NCBI RefSeq assembly: GCF_030265065.1
Contig: NC_080408.1
Location: 32,482,501-32,546,500, forward strand
Length of the DNA stretch: 64,000 nt
Direction of reading: 5' to 3'
DNA from: Corythoichthys intestinalis
Taxonomy: Eukaryota > Chordata > Actinopteri > Syngnathiformes > Syngnathidae
Positions 20,072 through 31,530 of this stretch are shown in pieces (position 1 is the stretch's first letter; every line of letters begins with the position of its first letter). A program made the translations under genes and the position numbers. Under the pieces are notes generated by a model. The model worked only from the letters and a program-made list of their open reading frames with translations, was not told the origin of the DNA and made no database searches.

Positions 20072-21830
20072 TACACTGCGGGCCAAAAGTATTGGCACCC
20101 CTGCAATTCTGTGTTAATGTTTAATTTCCATCCATCCATTATCTTCCGCTTATTCCGGGGTCGGGTCGCGGGGGCAGCAGCTTTAGCAGGGAAGCCCAGA
20201 GTTCCCTCTCCCCAGCCACTTCAGCCAGCTCCTCCGGCGGGATTCCAAGGCGTTCCCAGGCCAGCTGAGCGACATAGTCTCTCCAGTGTGTCCTGGGTCG
20301 ACCCCGGGGCCTTCCGCCGGTGGGACATGCCCGGAACACCTCTCCAGGGAGGCGTCCAGGAGGCTTCAACTGGCTCCTCTCAACGCGGAGGAGTAGCGGC
20401 TCGACAACAAAGCCCCTCCCGGATGACCGAGCTTCTCACCCGATCTCTAAGGGAGAGCCTGGACACCCTGCGGAGGAAACTCATTTCGGCCGCTTGTATC
20501 CGGGATCTTGTTCTTTCGGTCACGACCCACAGCTCGTGACCATAGGTGAGGGTAGGAACGTAGATCGACCGGTAAATCGAGAGCTTCGCCTTTTGGCTCA
20601 GCTCCTTCTTTACCACAACGGACCGGTGCAGAGTCCGCATCACTGCAGACGCTGCACCGATCCGCCTATCAATCTCCCGCTCCCTCCTACCCTCACTCGT
20701 GAACAAGACCCCAAGATACTTGAACTCCTCCACTTGGGGCAGGATCTCATCCCCGACCCGGAGAGAATCGCCAGAGAGGTTACATTCCATGTCCCAAGAG
20801 TTAGCTTCTGTAGCCGGGGGTCGGACCGCCAAGGCAGCCGCCTTTGGCTGCCTCCCAAATTGCTACGCACCCGACCCCTTTGGCCCTTCCCACAGGTGGT
20901 GAGCCCATGGGAAGGCGGACCTACGTTGCCTTTTCGGGCTGTGCCCGGCCGGACCCCATGGGAAAAGGCCCGGCCACCAGACGCTCGCCTACGAGCCCCA
21001 CCCCCAGGTCTGGCTCCAGAGGGGGGCCCCGGTAACCCGCGTCCGGGCAAGGGAAACTTGGATCCTGTAATTTTTTCCATCATAAGGGGTCTTGTGAGCC
21101 ATTCTTTGTCTGGCCCCTCACCTAGGACCTGTTTGCCATTGGTGACCCTGCCAGGGGCTTAAAGCCCCCAGACAACATAGCTCCTAGGATCATTGGGACA
21201 CGCAAACCCCTCCACCACGATAAGGTGATGACTCAAGGAGGAGAATGTTTAATGTTAATGTTTAATTTCTCCCAGAAAATGACTGCAATTACAAATACTT
21301 TGGTAGCAAGATCTTCATTTGTGTTGCATGCAATAAAAAAAAATACAAGAGAATGAAAAAAAAAATTCATTCTTTATCATTTTACAAAAAACTCAAAAAA
21401 TGGGCCAGACAAAAGTATTGGCACACTTTGAAAAATCATGTGATGCTTCTCCAATTTGTGTAATTAACAGCACCTGTTACTTAACTGTGGCACATAATAG
21501 GTGGTGGCAATAACTAAATCACACTTGCAGCCAGTTGAAATGGATTAAAGTTTGCTCAACCGCTGTCCTTGTGTGTACCACAAGGAGCATGGAGAAAAGA
21601 GAGAAGATCAAAGAACTGTCTGAGGCAAAATTTTGAGAAAGCATGGGCAATCTCAAGGCTACAAGTCCATCTCCAAAGACCTAAATGTTTCTGTGTCTAC
21701 CTTGCCCAGTGTCATCACTAAGTGTAAAGCCCATGGCACTGTGGCTAACCTCTCTAGATGTGGACGGAAAAGAAAATTTGACAAGAGATTTCAACGAAAG
21801 ATTGTGCAGATTGTACTAATACTTTGTAGC
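20072..21830 (+). mobile_element. Decayed second Tc1 family element, split by a LINE
   Basis: Starts CACTGCGGGCCAAAAGTATT directly against the right TA of the intact Tc1. It resumes after a LINE insertion (20129-21252) with the same GGCCAGACAAAAGTATTGGC motif. Around 21633-21815 is a partial transposase N terminus (SQGYKSISKDLNVSVSTLPS, preceded by a stop). The family matches the element running off the window at 63611. The right boundary is approximate. Confidence 0.65.
20129..21252 (-). mobile_element. RTE-like LINE with central deletion, 17-bp target duplication
   Basis: On the minus strand the 5' part (21252 to about 20800) includes the start of an AP-endonuclease (LTLGTWNVTSL). It then jumps to the C-terminal part of a reverse-transcriptase ORF: about 20760-20400 reads EFKYLGVLFTSEGRREREID then AAEMSFLRRVSRLSLRDRVR, and 20369-20139 reads RPRGRPRTHWRDYVAQLAWE. 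The 3' end has GATGGA-type repeats. TGTTAATGTTTAATTTC occurs at 20112-20128 and 21253-21269, a 17-bp target duplication. Thus the shortened form itself probably retroposed. RTE/Rex3-like is my best family guess; not confirmed. Confidence 0.85.
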
Positions 21831-21985
21831 GCAACCTTTAGACGAAATAACTGCGAACAACCCCCTTCCGGTATCCATCTTCCATCCATTTTCTGTCGTC
21901 AATCGGTGCCAAATAAAAACTGGGAAAGGGGTTTAAATCCGCACTTTCGTGTCATGTTGAGGGCAGCGCTCTATGTCAAATAGTT

Positions 21986-24900
21986 CCGATCATGTTTTTT
22001 TGCTCCCGATCCGATCCCGATCGTTTTAGTTTGAGTATCTGCCGATCCCGATATTTCCCGATCCGATTGCTTTTTTTTTGCTCCCGATTCAATTCCAATC
22101 ATTCCTGATAATTTTTCCTGATCATATACATTTTGGCAATGCATTAAGAAAAAAATGAATAAAACTCGGACGAATATATACATTCAACATACAGTACATA
22201 AGTACTGTATTTGTTTATTATGACAATAAATCCTCAAGATGCCATTTACATGATTAACATTCTTTCTGTGAGAGGGATCCACGGAGAGAAAGACTTGTAA
22301 TTCTTTAAGGATAAATTGGACTTTGTATAATGTGACTAAATATTGCCATCTAGTGTATTTGTTGAGCTTTCAGTAAATGATACTGTAGCCATTTAACTGT
22401 TCTGCCCAAATGCATGATGGGAAGTGCAACCATGACTGTGCGTAGTGGCACCAATTGATATATCTTCTCTGCGTTGGGAAATAACATAGGGTGTTAAGAA
22501 AAAGATCAACTACGACCTTTCTTCCCTACATTGCTTCCCACTAGTGACGGGATCTGTCGTTCACTTGAGTAAACGAATCCATTCCGGATCGTTCAGTAAA
22601 AAGATTCATTCAAACGAATCGTTCAACGAATCGTTCGCCCCCCTCATCTCTCTCCCCGCCCAAATGAATCGTTCGGTTAGTGAACGGGAAGTGACGTTGC
22701 CGAACGAATCACCAAAGACCGCTTCGCAGTATAACTGAACGGGAAGTGACATTGTTGGTCCCTCCCTCTCTCTTGCACACAGGCTCCTCATTGACCGCTC
22801 GTCGTAGTTTCAGTAATGAGTGACAGGCAATATCATTCTGCTTTCACAGACAGCCTCGTCTCCCTCCCTCCAGCTGCTGCAAAAGCGAGGGAGAACTTCC
22901 GCGTCGTCTGTCCTAGTTCTATGGGCTCAAAGTCATGGCTCGTGCTTGCATTTCGATTGAGGACACGGTTAAACATTTTCCTTTTGTGGGGGGAGCGGGG
23001 GGTCGGGGGCGCACGGACTTTCTTTAGCATGTTCTAGATCACATTTACAATGCTGCTGCCACCAGCCAACGCAGCATGCTTGCTGTCACGAAAATAAAAA
23101 TAAATCGAAAGTTTAATTTCTAAATATGGAACGACCAACACATCATATTTACCTCTCGCTCTGTTGTATTTTTGTTTTTATGCTCATCACTTTTATTTTT
23201 AGTCACTATTGTTAAAACTATAAGTGTAAATAGCTAGTTGTCGAATGTGCTGCTCTGAAATAAAGACTATACTACATTTTGATATTTGCCAGTTTAATTG
23301 CAAATCAGTATTAAGATGATCGTATTGAATTTTTGCACTGGTATTAATAAATAAAATAATCCGGTCAACTCCCCTGTCGTCCCCGCATCTCAGATCGTCA
23401 AATGCTGACGAGAAATGATTGCTTGCTCTTTACGATGTCGCCTTTCTACCCTCATTAGTCTGTTAAGAAAAATGTAGACATATTGCGACATCTCCCGTGT
23501 CCGCGTGCATTGTTTTGGGGCGCTTGAGTAGCGCATGATGGACGGATTGACATAATTTGTCAAACCAACCGACACACTCTGACACGAAAAAAAAAAATAA
23601 TAATAAAACACTCGGAAAAAATTGACATGTATATACAGTTTCATTGCAAATCAGTATTATGGTGATCGTATGGAATTTTTGCACTGGTATTAATAAATAA
23701 AATAATCCGGTCAGCTCCCCTGTCGTCCCCGCATCTCAGATCGTCAAATGCTGACGAGAAATAATTGTTTGCTCTTTACAATATCGCCTTTCTACTCTCA
23801 TTAGTCTGATAAGAAAAATGTAGACATATTGCGACATCTCCCGTGTCCATTTGCGTTGTTTTGGGGCGCTTGAGTAGCACATGATGGACGGATTGACATA
23901 ATTTGTCAAACCAACCAACACCTGACACGAAAAAAAAAAAAATAAAACACTTGGAAAAAATGGACATGTATATACCGTTTCATTGCAAATCAGTATTATG
24001 GTGATCATACTATATATATTTTTTTTCTGTGCACATATGAGGTAAATATCGCTGCCATGAAGCCTCCATATAGTGACAGCTTTTTGCCCCCTTCATTGCC
24101 GTCACGCGACCGAAGCTCAGCTTTTGCTTGCCTCGTAGCTACCCGTGTTTTAAATTACTGTAAATTTGATAGTATGTCGTAATAGGTAGTCCCGAGTCTG
24201 TTGAGAAAAGTAGTACACTAAACCATGCTCGCTAGATTTGTGTGGTGTTTTTGTCTTTTTGAGCTGCATTTGATAGGCTCCACGTTAACAAATATGTGAC
24301 AAAGTCCTTTCCTTTCATTTTTTTGATTCGTTCACCGCATAGTCATCACTGGAAAGTCAAGTTAGCAGCAAGCTACGTCAGGAGCCGGAGGACCGAGTCA
24401 CTGAACGGGAAGTGACAAAACTCAGTCTTGCCCCCCTGCCTGCACGCTGGCTGCTTATTGGCCACACGTGGAAGTGAGTGACATACGCCCTGATTCTGTT
24501 TCCGGTCCCTCCCCTGCCCGCGATGAGGCTGGCGTCTGATTGGTCGTGTGCGATGTCAGAAGACGCTGCCGCTTGCTCAACGCCCTCCCACGCAGTGAAC
24601 AAGCACGAACTTCATAGAACGAATCAGTGCAGATGGTGATTAGTTCGGTCTCGTTCACCCAAACAATTTGTTCAAAAAGAACGAATCGTTCGCGACCGAT
24701 ACAACACTACTTCCCACGATATTTCTAGTTGTTGAGAGAGGGATTGTAACGCTTTAGCCATTTATAAAAAGGCTCCAAACACTGCCAAAATTCACTCTAC
24801 TCATTTTACGCTGCCTGTTAGCTCTATATATAGGTAAAACGGCGCCATTATAGATTGAACGCAACAATGCGTGAGTGGGTCGTGCAGCACATGCGTTAAT

Positions 24901-25171
24901 TGCATTAAATATTTTAACGTAATTAATTAAAAAAAAAAAAAATACCGCCGTTAACGCGATAAATTTGATAGCCCTACTGTAAGCCAAAATTAAAGACTCT
25001 GGATGAGTGTAAGACATTTTGTCTGTAACGTTAAATACAATTAGAAAACAATTTAATTAAAAAATATATATATATTAAAAAAAGGCATGTCCGATATTTT
25101 TTTGCCGATTCCGATACTTTGAAAATGACGTGATCGGACCCGATCGATCAGCATCCCAATCGATCGGGACA
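21986..25171. repeat. GATCGGGAC repeat carrying a TAGGGCTGTCAAA hAT remnant
   Basis: The left arm is rich in CCGATCC and the right arm ends CCAATCGATCGGGACATC. In between, 22140-22500 and 24720-24977 match the left and right halves of the TAGGGCTGTCAAA hAT family. That hAT was itself opened by 22542-24709. The right part (24782-25171) recurs at 30453-30820. Confidence 0.55.
22542..24709. mobile_element. hAT element (TAGTG termini) with internal tandem duplication
   Basis: Ends TAGTGACGGGATCTGTCG and CGACCGATACAACACTA, flanked by a perfect octamer CTTCCCAC (22534-22541, 24710-24717). Sub-terminal arrays of AACGAATCGTTC-type motifs are probably transposase binding sites. A unit of about 340-346 bp is tandemly duplicated: 23297-23642 and 23643-23981, with a short third start at 23982. 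No transposase frame was found. Confidence 0.88.
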
Positions 25172-25556
25172 TCTTTATCAAATACTTTTTTACTGTGCTT
25201 TAAAGACACCACGTAATTGAACAGGCTAGCGTGATCATAGAACGGCAAGCTTGCGTCAGATTGGTGTAATGGAGTCATGTGATTATTGTTGCGATGTTTC
25301 ATCAGTAGATTCACTCTTGGCATTGCTGGCAAAAAATATAATAAATCTAATACGCAGAATAAAGAGGGAAAATATAACGACTCTTTAGTAGCCCAAAGTA
25401 CCGCTGTGAGAGTATGCATTTTTTCTCACAATTCTACTCAAGTAAAAGTAAAGAGTATCGCTTAGTAAAACTACTCGTGGAAGTACATTTTTCGCAAATA
25501 ATTACTCAAGTAAATGTGACAGAGTACATGTAACGCGTTACTACCCACCTCTGGTC

Positions 25557-27570
25557 TACATGTATTTTCCTAGGTCCTTGTACATGTATTTGTCAGAACT
25601 CTGGCAGCAGCATTCTCTATTGGCTGGACCTTCCTGGCTGATTTTTATATTAAGAGCTGTAAATGTAAATACAAACTAACCATTAAATACATTTCCAAAA
25701 ACAGTCACTTGTTCTATAAAGGGTTAAAGGTCCTAAAATAGCTGTCCACTGTAGTGACCTCTAATCTCGTGTCGAAATGTTGCGATGTCAATGTAAAAGG
25801 TGGACGTGAGCCTTCCCCCAGTTTGCAAAGGCGACCAAAGCTTTAGGGTTATTGCGCTAAATAAAGGTCACATGGAGACGACCAGGCCTTTCCTCCACTT
25901 TGAAGCTGGCCTCGGCCCGTTCAAACAGCTTCCTTATTCCTTCATGCGGGAATCCTTTCATTTTAAAGCGTCCCTTTTGAGCCTCGTTAGCACTGTGATG
26001 AGCTTTTTGTATTAGTTGGAATCTGACACATGCATTTGGCAGAATGAGGGGTTAAATGTGATCACTTAGGAATTTAAGTGGGCTTTGAAAAGCCCCTGAT
26101 AGACCTGCGTCATTAGTTGCTGCTCAGGGATAAGTCTTACATATGGGCTGAAGTGAGAATTTGACAGATTATTTGTAACATTTTAGAGTGTTTTATTGAG
26201 AACGCTTCCCCATTTGATATAAAAAGTTACATTTTTAGGATAAATACCTAAAGACGATGCAATAAATATGTTGGAAAATGGGACTTTAAATACACCTCAA
26301 AAATAAAAAAACTATTGTTCATGAAAAATGGAAAAGTCAAATCAGAATTCAACTGTAAATAATTACAACCCGTGATTTCAGATTAATAAGCACATCTTTC
26401 TTAAATGTACCAAATTTGATAAGAAAATATTGATCCTTTCTGAAGTCAAAGCAAAATTTGGAAACAAGGCATATAGTAAGACTTATTGTGTGTAAAGGTA
26501 AGCAAATTTAGTATATCATTGTTTTGCTGAGATGTCTAGCAACAATGCCTGTATACCGTGTGAGTTTATGGGGTTTTAACAAATTGTTCATGAAAAAAAA
26601 GATATGATAATGTAGTCATTTTCAACGTTTTTGGTGTAGTGCCCTCTTAACAGCAAATGCGGTGAAACCTGAAGCCAAAAACAAGCACTAATTGTAAGCA
26701 ATTGATGTAAAAGGCATATCCTGATCAACTAGAAAGCCCGCCAGTCAAATTTCAGTACTTTTGCTCACTTATAAAATGGGTCTCTCCAAACAAAGGGTGC
26801 TTTGTCATGAGTTGGTTAATATATTTAGATGTAAATACTATAATATACAGTAAAAATGTGTAATCTGGAACCTTAATTTCTTTAGTATACAGCTATAACA
26901 AAGGACTTGACCTTGCTGTTCCAATTCTGTTGGAAGGGAGTGAATTACATATATATTATCTTTTTTCCAAGCATTAACCAAAGGAAGGATTTACAATGAC
27001 CATGGTTGGCTTTGCTCTGGGCGTCTGTCTGTAGGGAGGGGCGGCTGCTTAACGTTCACACCTCATCTCAAGGTGTGAAGATGAAGATGACAAGAAGGCT
27101 GGCTTTGATCAGTAATGCCCAGTCTGCAGGATCTTCACTCCCAAGTCATTTGAATGAAGAAGGTGAACCTCCACTGGGCTTTTCTTTTGGGGATTCTTGC
27201 ATGACAGTGTGACGATTTGTGGATGAATTGACTTTGGGTCACATTTTTTGGGCTGTTTCTTAACCCTTTGAGAGACAGTGTCACTACAGTGGACCTTGAA
27301 CCCTTTATAGAGCGAGTGACTATTTTGGGTATTTTATTTATTTCCTGTGGAGACCTAACCTTTAGCTATTCATAGGGCAAGTAAATAATTCTGGTCATAT
27401 GGAAAAAACAAAAATATTAGCAATTATTATGGGTTGGAAATTAAAAATCACTATTGTATTGTTATGTTAACTTTTTTCATTATTATAGATACATTTATCA
27501 ATTAATGTATTGTAAATCAAAATGAAAATTAATAACCTTAAAATGACATGAAAAAAAATATATAGACAAG
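25557..27570 (+). other. per2-hes6 intergenic segment without recognised repeats
   Basis: About 2 kb in which I see no transposon termini, RNA gene or recognisable exon. Short open frames (for example 25800-26015 and 27006-27212) resemble nothing I know. This is the best place in the interval to look for conserved regulatory elements. Confidence 0.45.
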
Positions 27571-28330
27571 TTTCCTGAGCGAAACATGGGCGGCGCCATC
27601 TTTGACATATTCTGCTACGGATTTCCGGTTTAGACAGAACAACATGAAGTGCGGTTGAAGTTAGCAGTGTGTAGACAAAGTTAAAACTGCAAAATCAAAC
27701 CAGAGGAACCCACGGAATCGCCGAAAATAAGATTCAGCACGACGTAGATGAAGCGTCCATTTGTTCTTATCACTTCGTTGATCGTTCATGAACAAAATTC
27801 TAACAATCTCTGCAGCGTATGTTAATATGAGGTGTAGATTGATACGCTGGCCTCTTGAGTGACCAAAATGAGGCAAAATTACAAATAATATTACAGGTGC
27901 CGAATGCAGAAGGGCTGACGCAGATTTTGTTGTTAAAACGAAATACTACAAGGTATTGAATATGATATAAAAAATGCTTGCCGACTTGGAGGGATGACTA
28001 CCCACCGTTGCAACAGCAAAGCTACGAAACAGCCGCACATGTAGCGGATCCAACCTATCGCTGGAACCCTACGGATTGAAGGAAAAATACTCACGTTCAT
28101 TCATCGATGCACACAGATCAACATTCCCTCGCACATCTCAACATGTGGCTGCACTCGGCTCGAATGTGCACCACGTTCCTCACGCCTTTCTCAGTCCCAA
28201 AACACTTGAAGCGAGACCAAAACAGGAAGTAACTATGAGCGGTTACAATGGAAACAGACGCGGAGTTAGCAAATGGAAACCTTTCTTCTATTTGAAATGC
28301 TCCTCGTACATGACTACATTATTCTTCATT
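27571..28330 (+). mobile_element. Possible THAP-exon transposon relic
   Basis: Starts with ATGGGCGGCGCCATCTTTGA, similar in style to the CpG-rich ends of the THAP element at 58511. Around 27704-27790 one frame reads ENKIQHDVDEASICSYHFVD, which fits the C-terminal CxxH/HF part of a THAP finger. A 5' cysteine-bearing stretch near 27644 is broken by stops. No terminal repeats were identified. Confidence 0.35.
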
Positions 28331-29617
28331 CTACAATCACTACCGTTCAGAGGTTTGGGGTCACCCAGACAATTTTGTTTTTTACTTCAAAAGTCACACT
28401 TTTATTTTTAAAATGAGTTTCAAAATGAATAGAAATTATAGTCAAGATAATGACAAGGTGGGAAATAAGGATTTTTATTTTAAATAATAATTTTCTCCTT
28501 CAAACTTTGCTTTTATCAAAGAATGCTAATTTTGCAACAAATATAGCTTTGCAGACCTATGGTGTACTAGCTGTTAATTTGTTGAGAAGAGGAGGACGAT
28601 AAGAGAAACTTCACTCCATGTTTCCAGAAGTACCTCCCACAAGTTGGATTGGCGTGATGGGCACTTCTTGCGTACCATACGGTCAAGCTGCTCCCACAAC
28701 AGCTCAATGGGTTTGAGATCTGTTGACTGTGCTGGCCACTCCATTACAGATAGAATACCATCTGCCGTCTTCTTTCCTAAATAGTTCTTGCATAATTTGA
28801 AGGTGTCCTTTGGGTCACTGTGATGTTGTAGGATGCAATTGACTCCAATCAAGTGTTGTCTACAGGGTATGGCATGATGTTGCGAAATGGAGTGATCGTC
28901 TTCTTTATTTAAAATCTCGTTGATCTTGTACAAATCTCCCACTTTACCAGCACCAAAGCAACCCTAAACCATCACACTGGCTTCACCATTGTTGACAGAT
29001 GACATCAGGCACCCTTCCAGCATCTTTTCAGTTGTTTTGTGTGTCACAAATGTTCTTTTCTTTGGTCCAAAGTCCAACTACCTCAAACTTTGATTTGTCT
29101 GTCCGTAACACTTTTTTCCAATCTTCCTCTGTCCAAGGTCTGTACTCTTTGCCAATAGTAATTGTTTCCTTTTATTATCCAGTCTCAAATAAAGCTTTTC
29201 CCTTTGCCACGCTGCCCTGAAAACCAGCATCCCAGAGTCGCCTCTTCACTGTCGACATTGACACTGGCATTATACGGGTACTATTTAATGAAGCTGCTAG
29301 ATGAGGACTTGCGAGGAATCTATTTCTCAAACTAGAGACTCTTATGTACTTGTCTTCTTGTTTGGTTGTGCAGCGGGGCCTCCCGCTTCTCTCTCTACTC
29401 TGGTTAGATCTTGTTTGTGCTGCTCTCTGAGGGGAGTGGTATACGGCGTTATAGGAAATCTTGGCAATTTCTCTTATGGAATAGCCTTCATTTCTAAGAA
29501 CAGATCGTCGAGTTTCACGTGAAAATAGGCTTTTTCTGGCCATTTTGAGAGTTTAATCAAACCCACAAAGGTGAAGCTCCAGATACCCAACTAGCTCAAA
29601 GGAAGATCAGTTTTATA

Positions 29618-30449
29618 CAGTGCCTTGCAAAAGTATTCGGCCCCCTTGAATCTTGCAACCTTTCGCCACATTTCAGGCTTCAAACATAAAGATATGAAAT
29701 TTTATTTTTTTGTCAAGAATCAACAACAAGTGGGACACAATCGTGAAGTGGAACAACATTTATTGGATAATTGAAACTTTTTTAACAAATAAAAAACTGA
29801 AAAGTGGGGCGTGCAATATTATTCGGCCCCTTTACTTTCAGTGCAGCAAACTCACTCCAGAAGTTCAGTGAGGACCTCTGAATGATCCAATGTTGTCCTA
29901 AATGACCGATGATGATAAATACAATCCACCTGTGTGTAATCAAGTCTCCGTATAAATGCACCTGCTCTGTGATAGTCTCAGGGTTCTGTTTAAAGTGCAG
30001 AGAGCATTATGAAAACCAAGGAACACACCAGGCAGGTCCGAGATACTGTTGTGGAGAAGTTTAAAGCCGGATTTGGATACAAAAAGATTTCCCAAGCTTT
30101 AAACATCTCAAGGAGCACTGTGCAAGCCATCATATTGAAATGGAAGGAGCATCAGACCACTGCAAATCTACCAAGACCCGGCCGTCCTTCCAAACTTTCT
30201 TCTCAAACAAGGAGAAAACTGATCAGAGATGCAGCCAAGAGGCCCATGATCACTCTGGATGAACTGCAGCGATCTACAGCTGAGGTGGGAGAGTCTGTCC
30301 ATAGGACAACAATCAGTCGTACACTGCACAAATCTGGCCTTTATGGAAGAGTGGCAAGAAGAAAGCCATTTCTCAAAGATATCCATAAAAAGTCTCGTTT
30401 AAAGTTTGCCACAAGCCACCTGGGAGACACACCAAACATGTGGAAGAAG
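29618..30449 (+). mobile_element. Truncated copy of the intact Tc1
   Basis: TA plus CAGTGCCTTGCAAAAGTATT opens a copy of the 18440-20069 element. It is near identical through the left TIR and the first about 440 nt of the transposase (ATG at 30009). It stops after NMWKK, just before the first catalytic aspartate block. At that point sequence switches to the GATCGGGAC/TAGGGCTGTCAAA composite (30453-30820). The right TIR is absent. Confidence 0.9.
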
Positions 30450-30452
30450 GGG

Positions 30453-30820
30453 CTGCCAAAATTCAATATACTCATTTTACGCTGCCTTTTAGCTCTATAT
30501 ACTGTATGGGTAAAACGGCGCCATTATAGATTGAACGCAACAATGCGTGAGTGGGTCGTGCAGCGCATGCGTTAATTGCGTTAAATATTGTAACGTGATA
30601 AATGTAAAAAATATTAATTCTCGCCATAACGCGATAAATTTGATAACCCTACCTTAAGCTTAAACTAAAGACTCTGGAAGAGTAACACATTATGTCTGTA
30701 ACATTAAATACAATTAGAAAACGATTTAATTAAAAAAAAAATATATATATATATATTAAAAAAAGGCATGTCCGATATTTTTTTGCCGATTCCGCCGATC
30801 GATCGGGACATCTCTAATTA
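30453..30820. repeat. Second copy of the GATCGGGAC/TAGGGCTGTCAAA composite right part
   Basis: Collinear with 24782-25171, starting at CTGCCAAAATTCA, passing AAAACGGCGCCATTATAGAT and ending CGATCGATCGGGACATCT, with about 70 bp missing near 30790. Confidence 0.75.
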
Positions 30821-31037
30821 GAACACTGGAGTGATGTTTGCTGTAAATGGGCCTCTTTACAAAACTACGTAGATATTGCTTTAAAACTAGACGTTTCCAG
30901 CTAGAATAGTCATTTACCACATTAATAATGTATAGTGTTTTTCTGATTAGTTAAATGTTATTTCCATTGAAAAAAAAGGTATCTTATTTCAAAAAGGAAG
31001 AAATTTCTAAGTGACTCCAAACTTTTGAACGGTAGTG

Positions 31038-31530
31038 TACATTATGATTCAATAACAAAATATTAACCCACAGACACGAAGGAAACTAACTTTAATCAGA
31101 TTACTGGTTTGGAAAAATAAAGACGTTAGATTGCTCGTCACTGAAAGAAAGTAATCAGATTACACCAAAGCGTTATTTAGTAACGCGGTACTGACAACAC
31201 AGATTACGACTAGAAAAATCTAAAATAATGAAACATCACCTGTCCAAAGAGCATAAGTGCCCTCTAACGGAGAAAACATAATTCCTACCATGACATTAAA
31301 ATGATCATATCGCTGGTTTTCCGTGGTCTACCGGTCAAAGTCAAATCTAATATGTTGTATAAAGTAGGAAAATGTCACGACTCTAGTGTAGCCCAATGTA
31401 GCGGAGTAAGAGTAGCATTACTTCTTAACAAATCGACTAAAGTAAAAGTAAAAAATATGGCATGGTAAAACTTCTCTTGGAAGTACATTTTCTCAAAAGT
31501 TACTCAAGTAAATGTAACACTTCTGGTTAC
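31038..31530. repeat. Decayed hAT arms
   Basis: 31080-31200 resembles the right arm of the 10097-11322 family (GTAATCAGATTAC, AACGCGGTACTGACAACAC). 31200-31530 resembles the right half of the AGAGGTGGGTAG family (CATAAGTGCCCTCTA, TTACTCAAGTAAATGTAACA). Confidence 0.5.

Larger units (their letters stand above)
21886..25556. mobile_element. hAT element (AGAGGTGGGTAG family) opened by further nested elements
   Basis: The right part 25172-25556 ends TACTACCCACCTCTG and matches the inner arm of 5589-7361. The left part 21886-21984 matches the other inner arm (AATCGGTGCCAAATAAAAAC, GGTTTAAATCCGC). The true left terminus is missing. Between them lie a CCGATCCGATCCCGATCG-type repeat (21986-25171) and the hAT at 22542-24709. 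Confidence 0.6.
28338..31037 (-). mobile_element. Decayed Tc1 element (CACTACCGTTCA termini) hosting a younger Tc1
   Basis: Ends CACTACCGTTCAGAGGTTTG and CAAACTTTTGAACGGTAGTG. TA is seen at the right border; the left border reads AT. The minus strand carries a broken transposase: 29543-29175 holds the N-terminal half (SRETRRSVLRNEGYSIREIA), and 28942-28574 the catalytic C-terminal part (DGILSVMEWPAQSTDLKPIE). The insert at 29618-30820 separates the left coding part from the right terminus. Confidence 0.82.

Noticed and set aside
20320-21162. 280-aa plus-strand open frame
   Set aside because: It lies antisense to the LINE remnants whose minus-strand frames carry recognisable endonuclease and reverse-transcriptase motifs.
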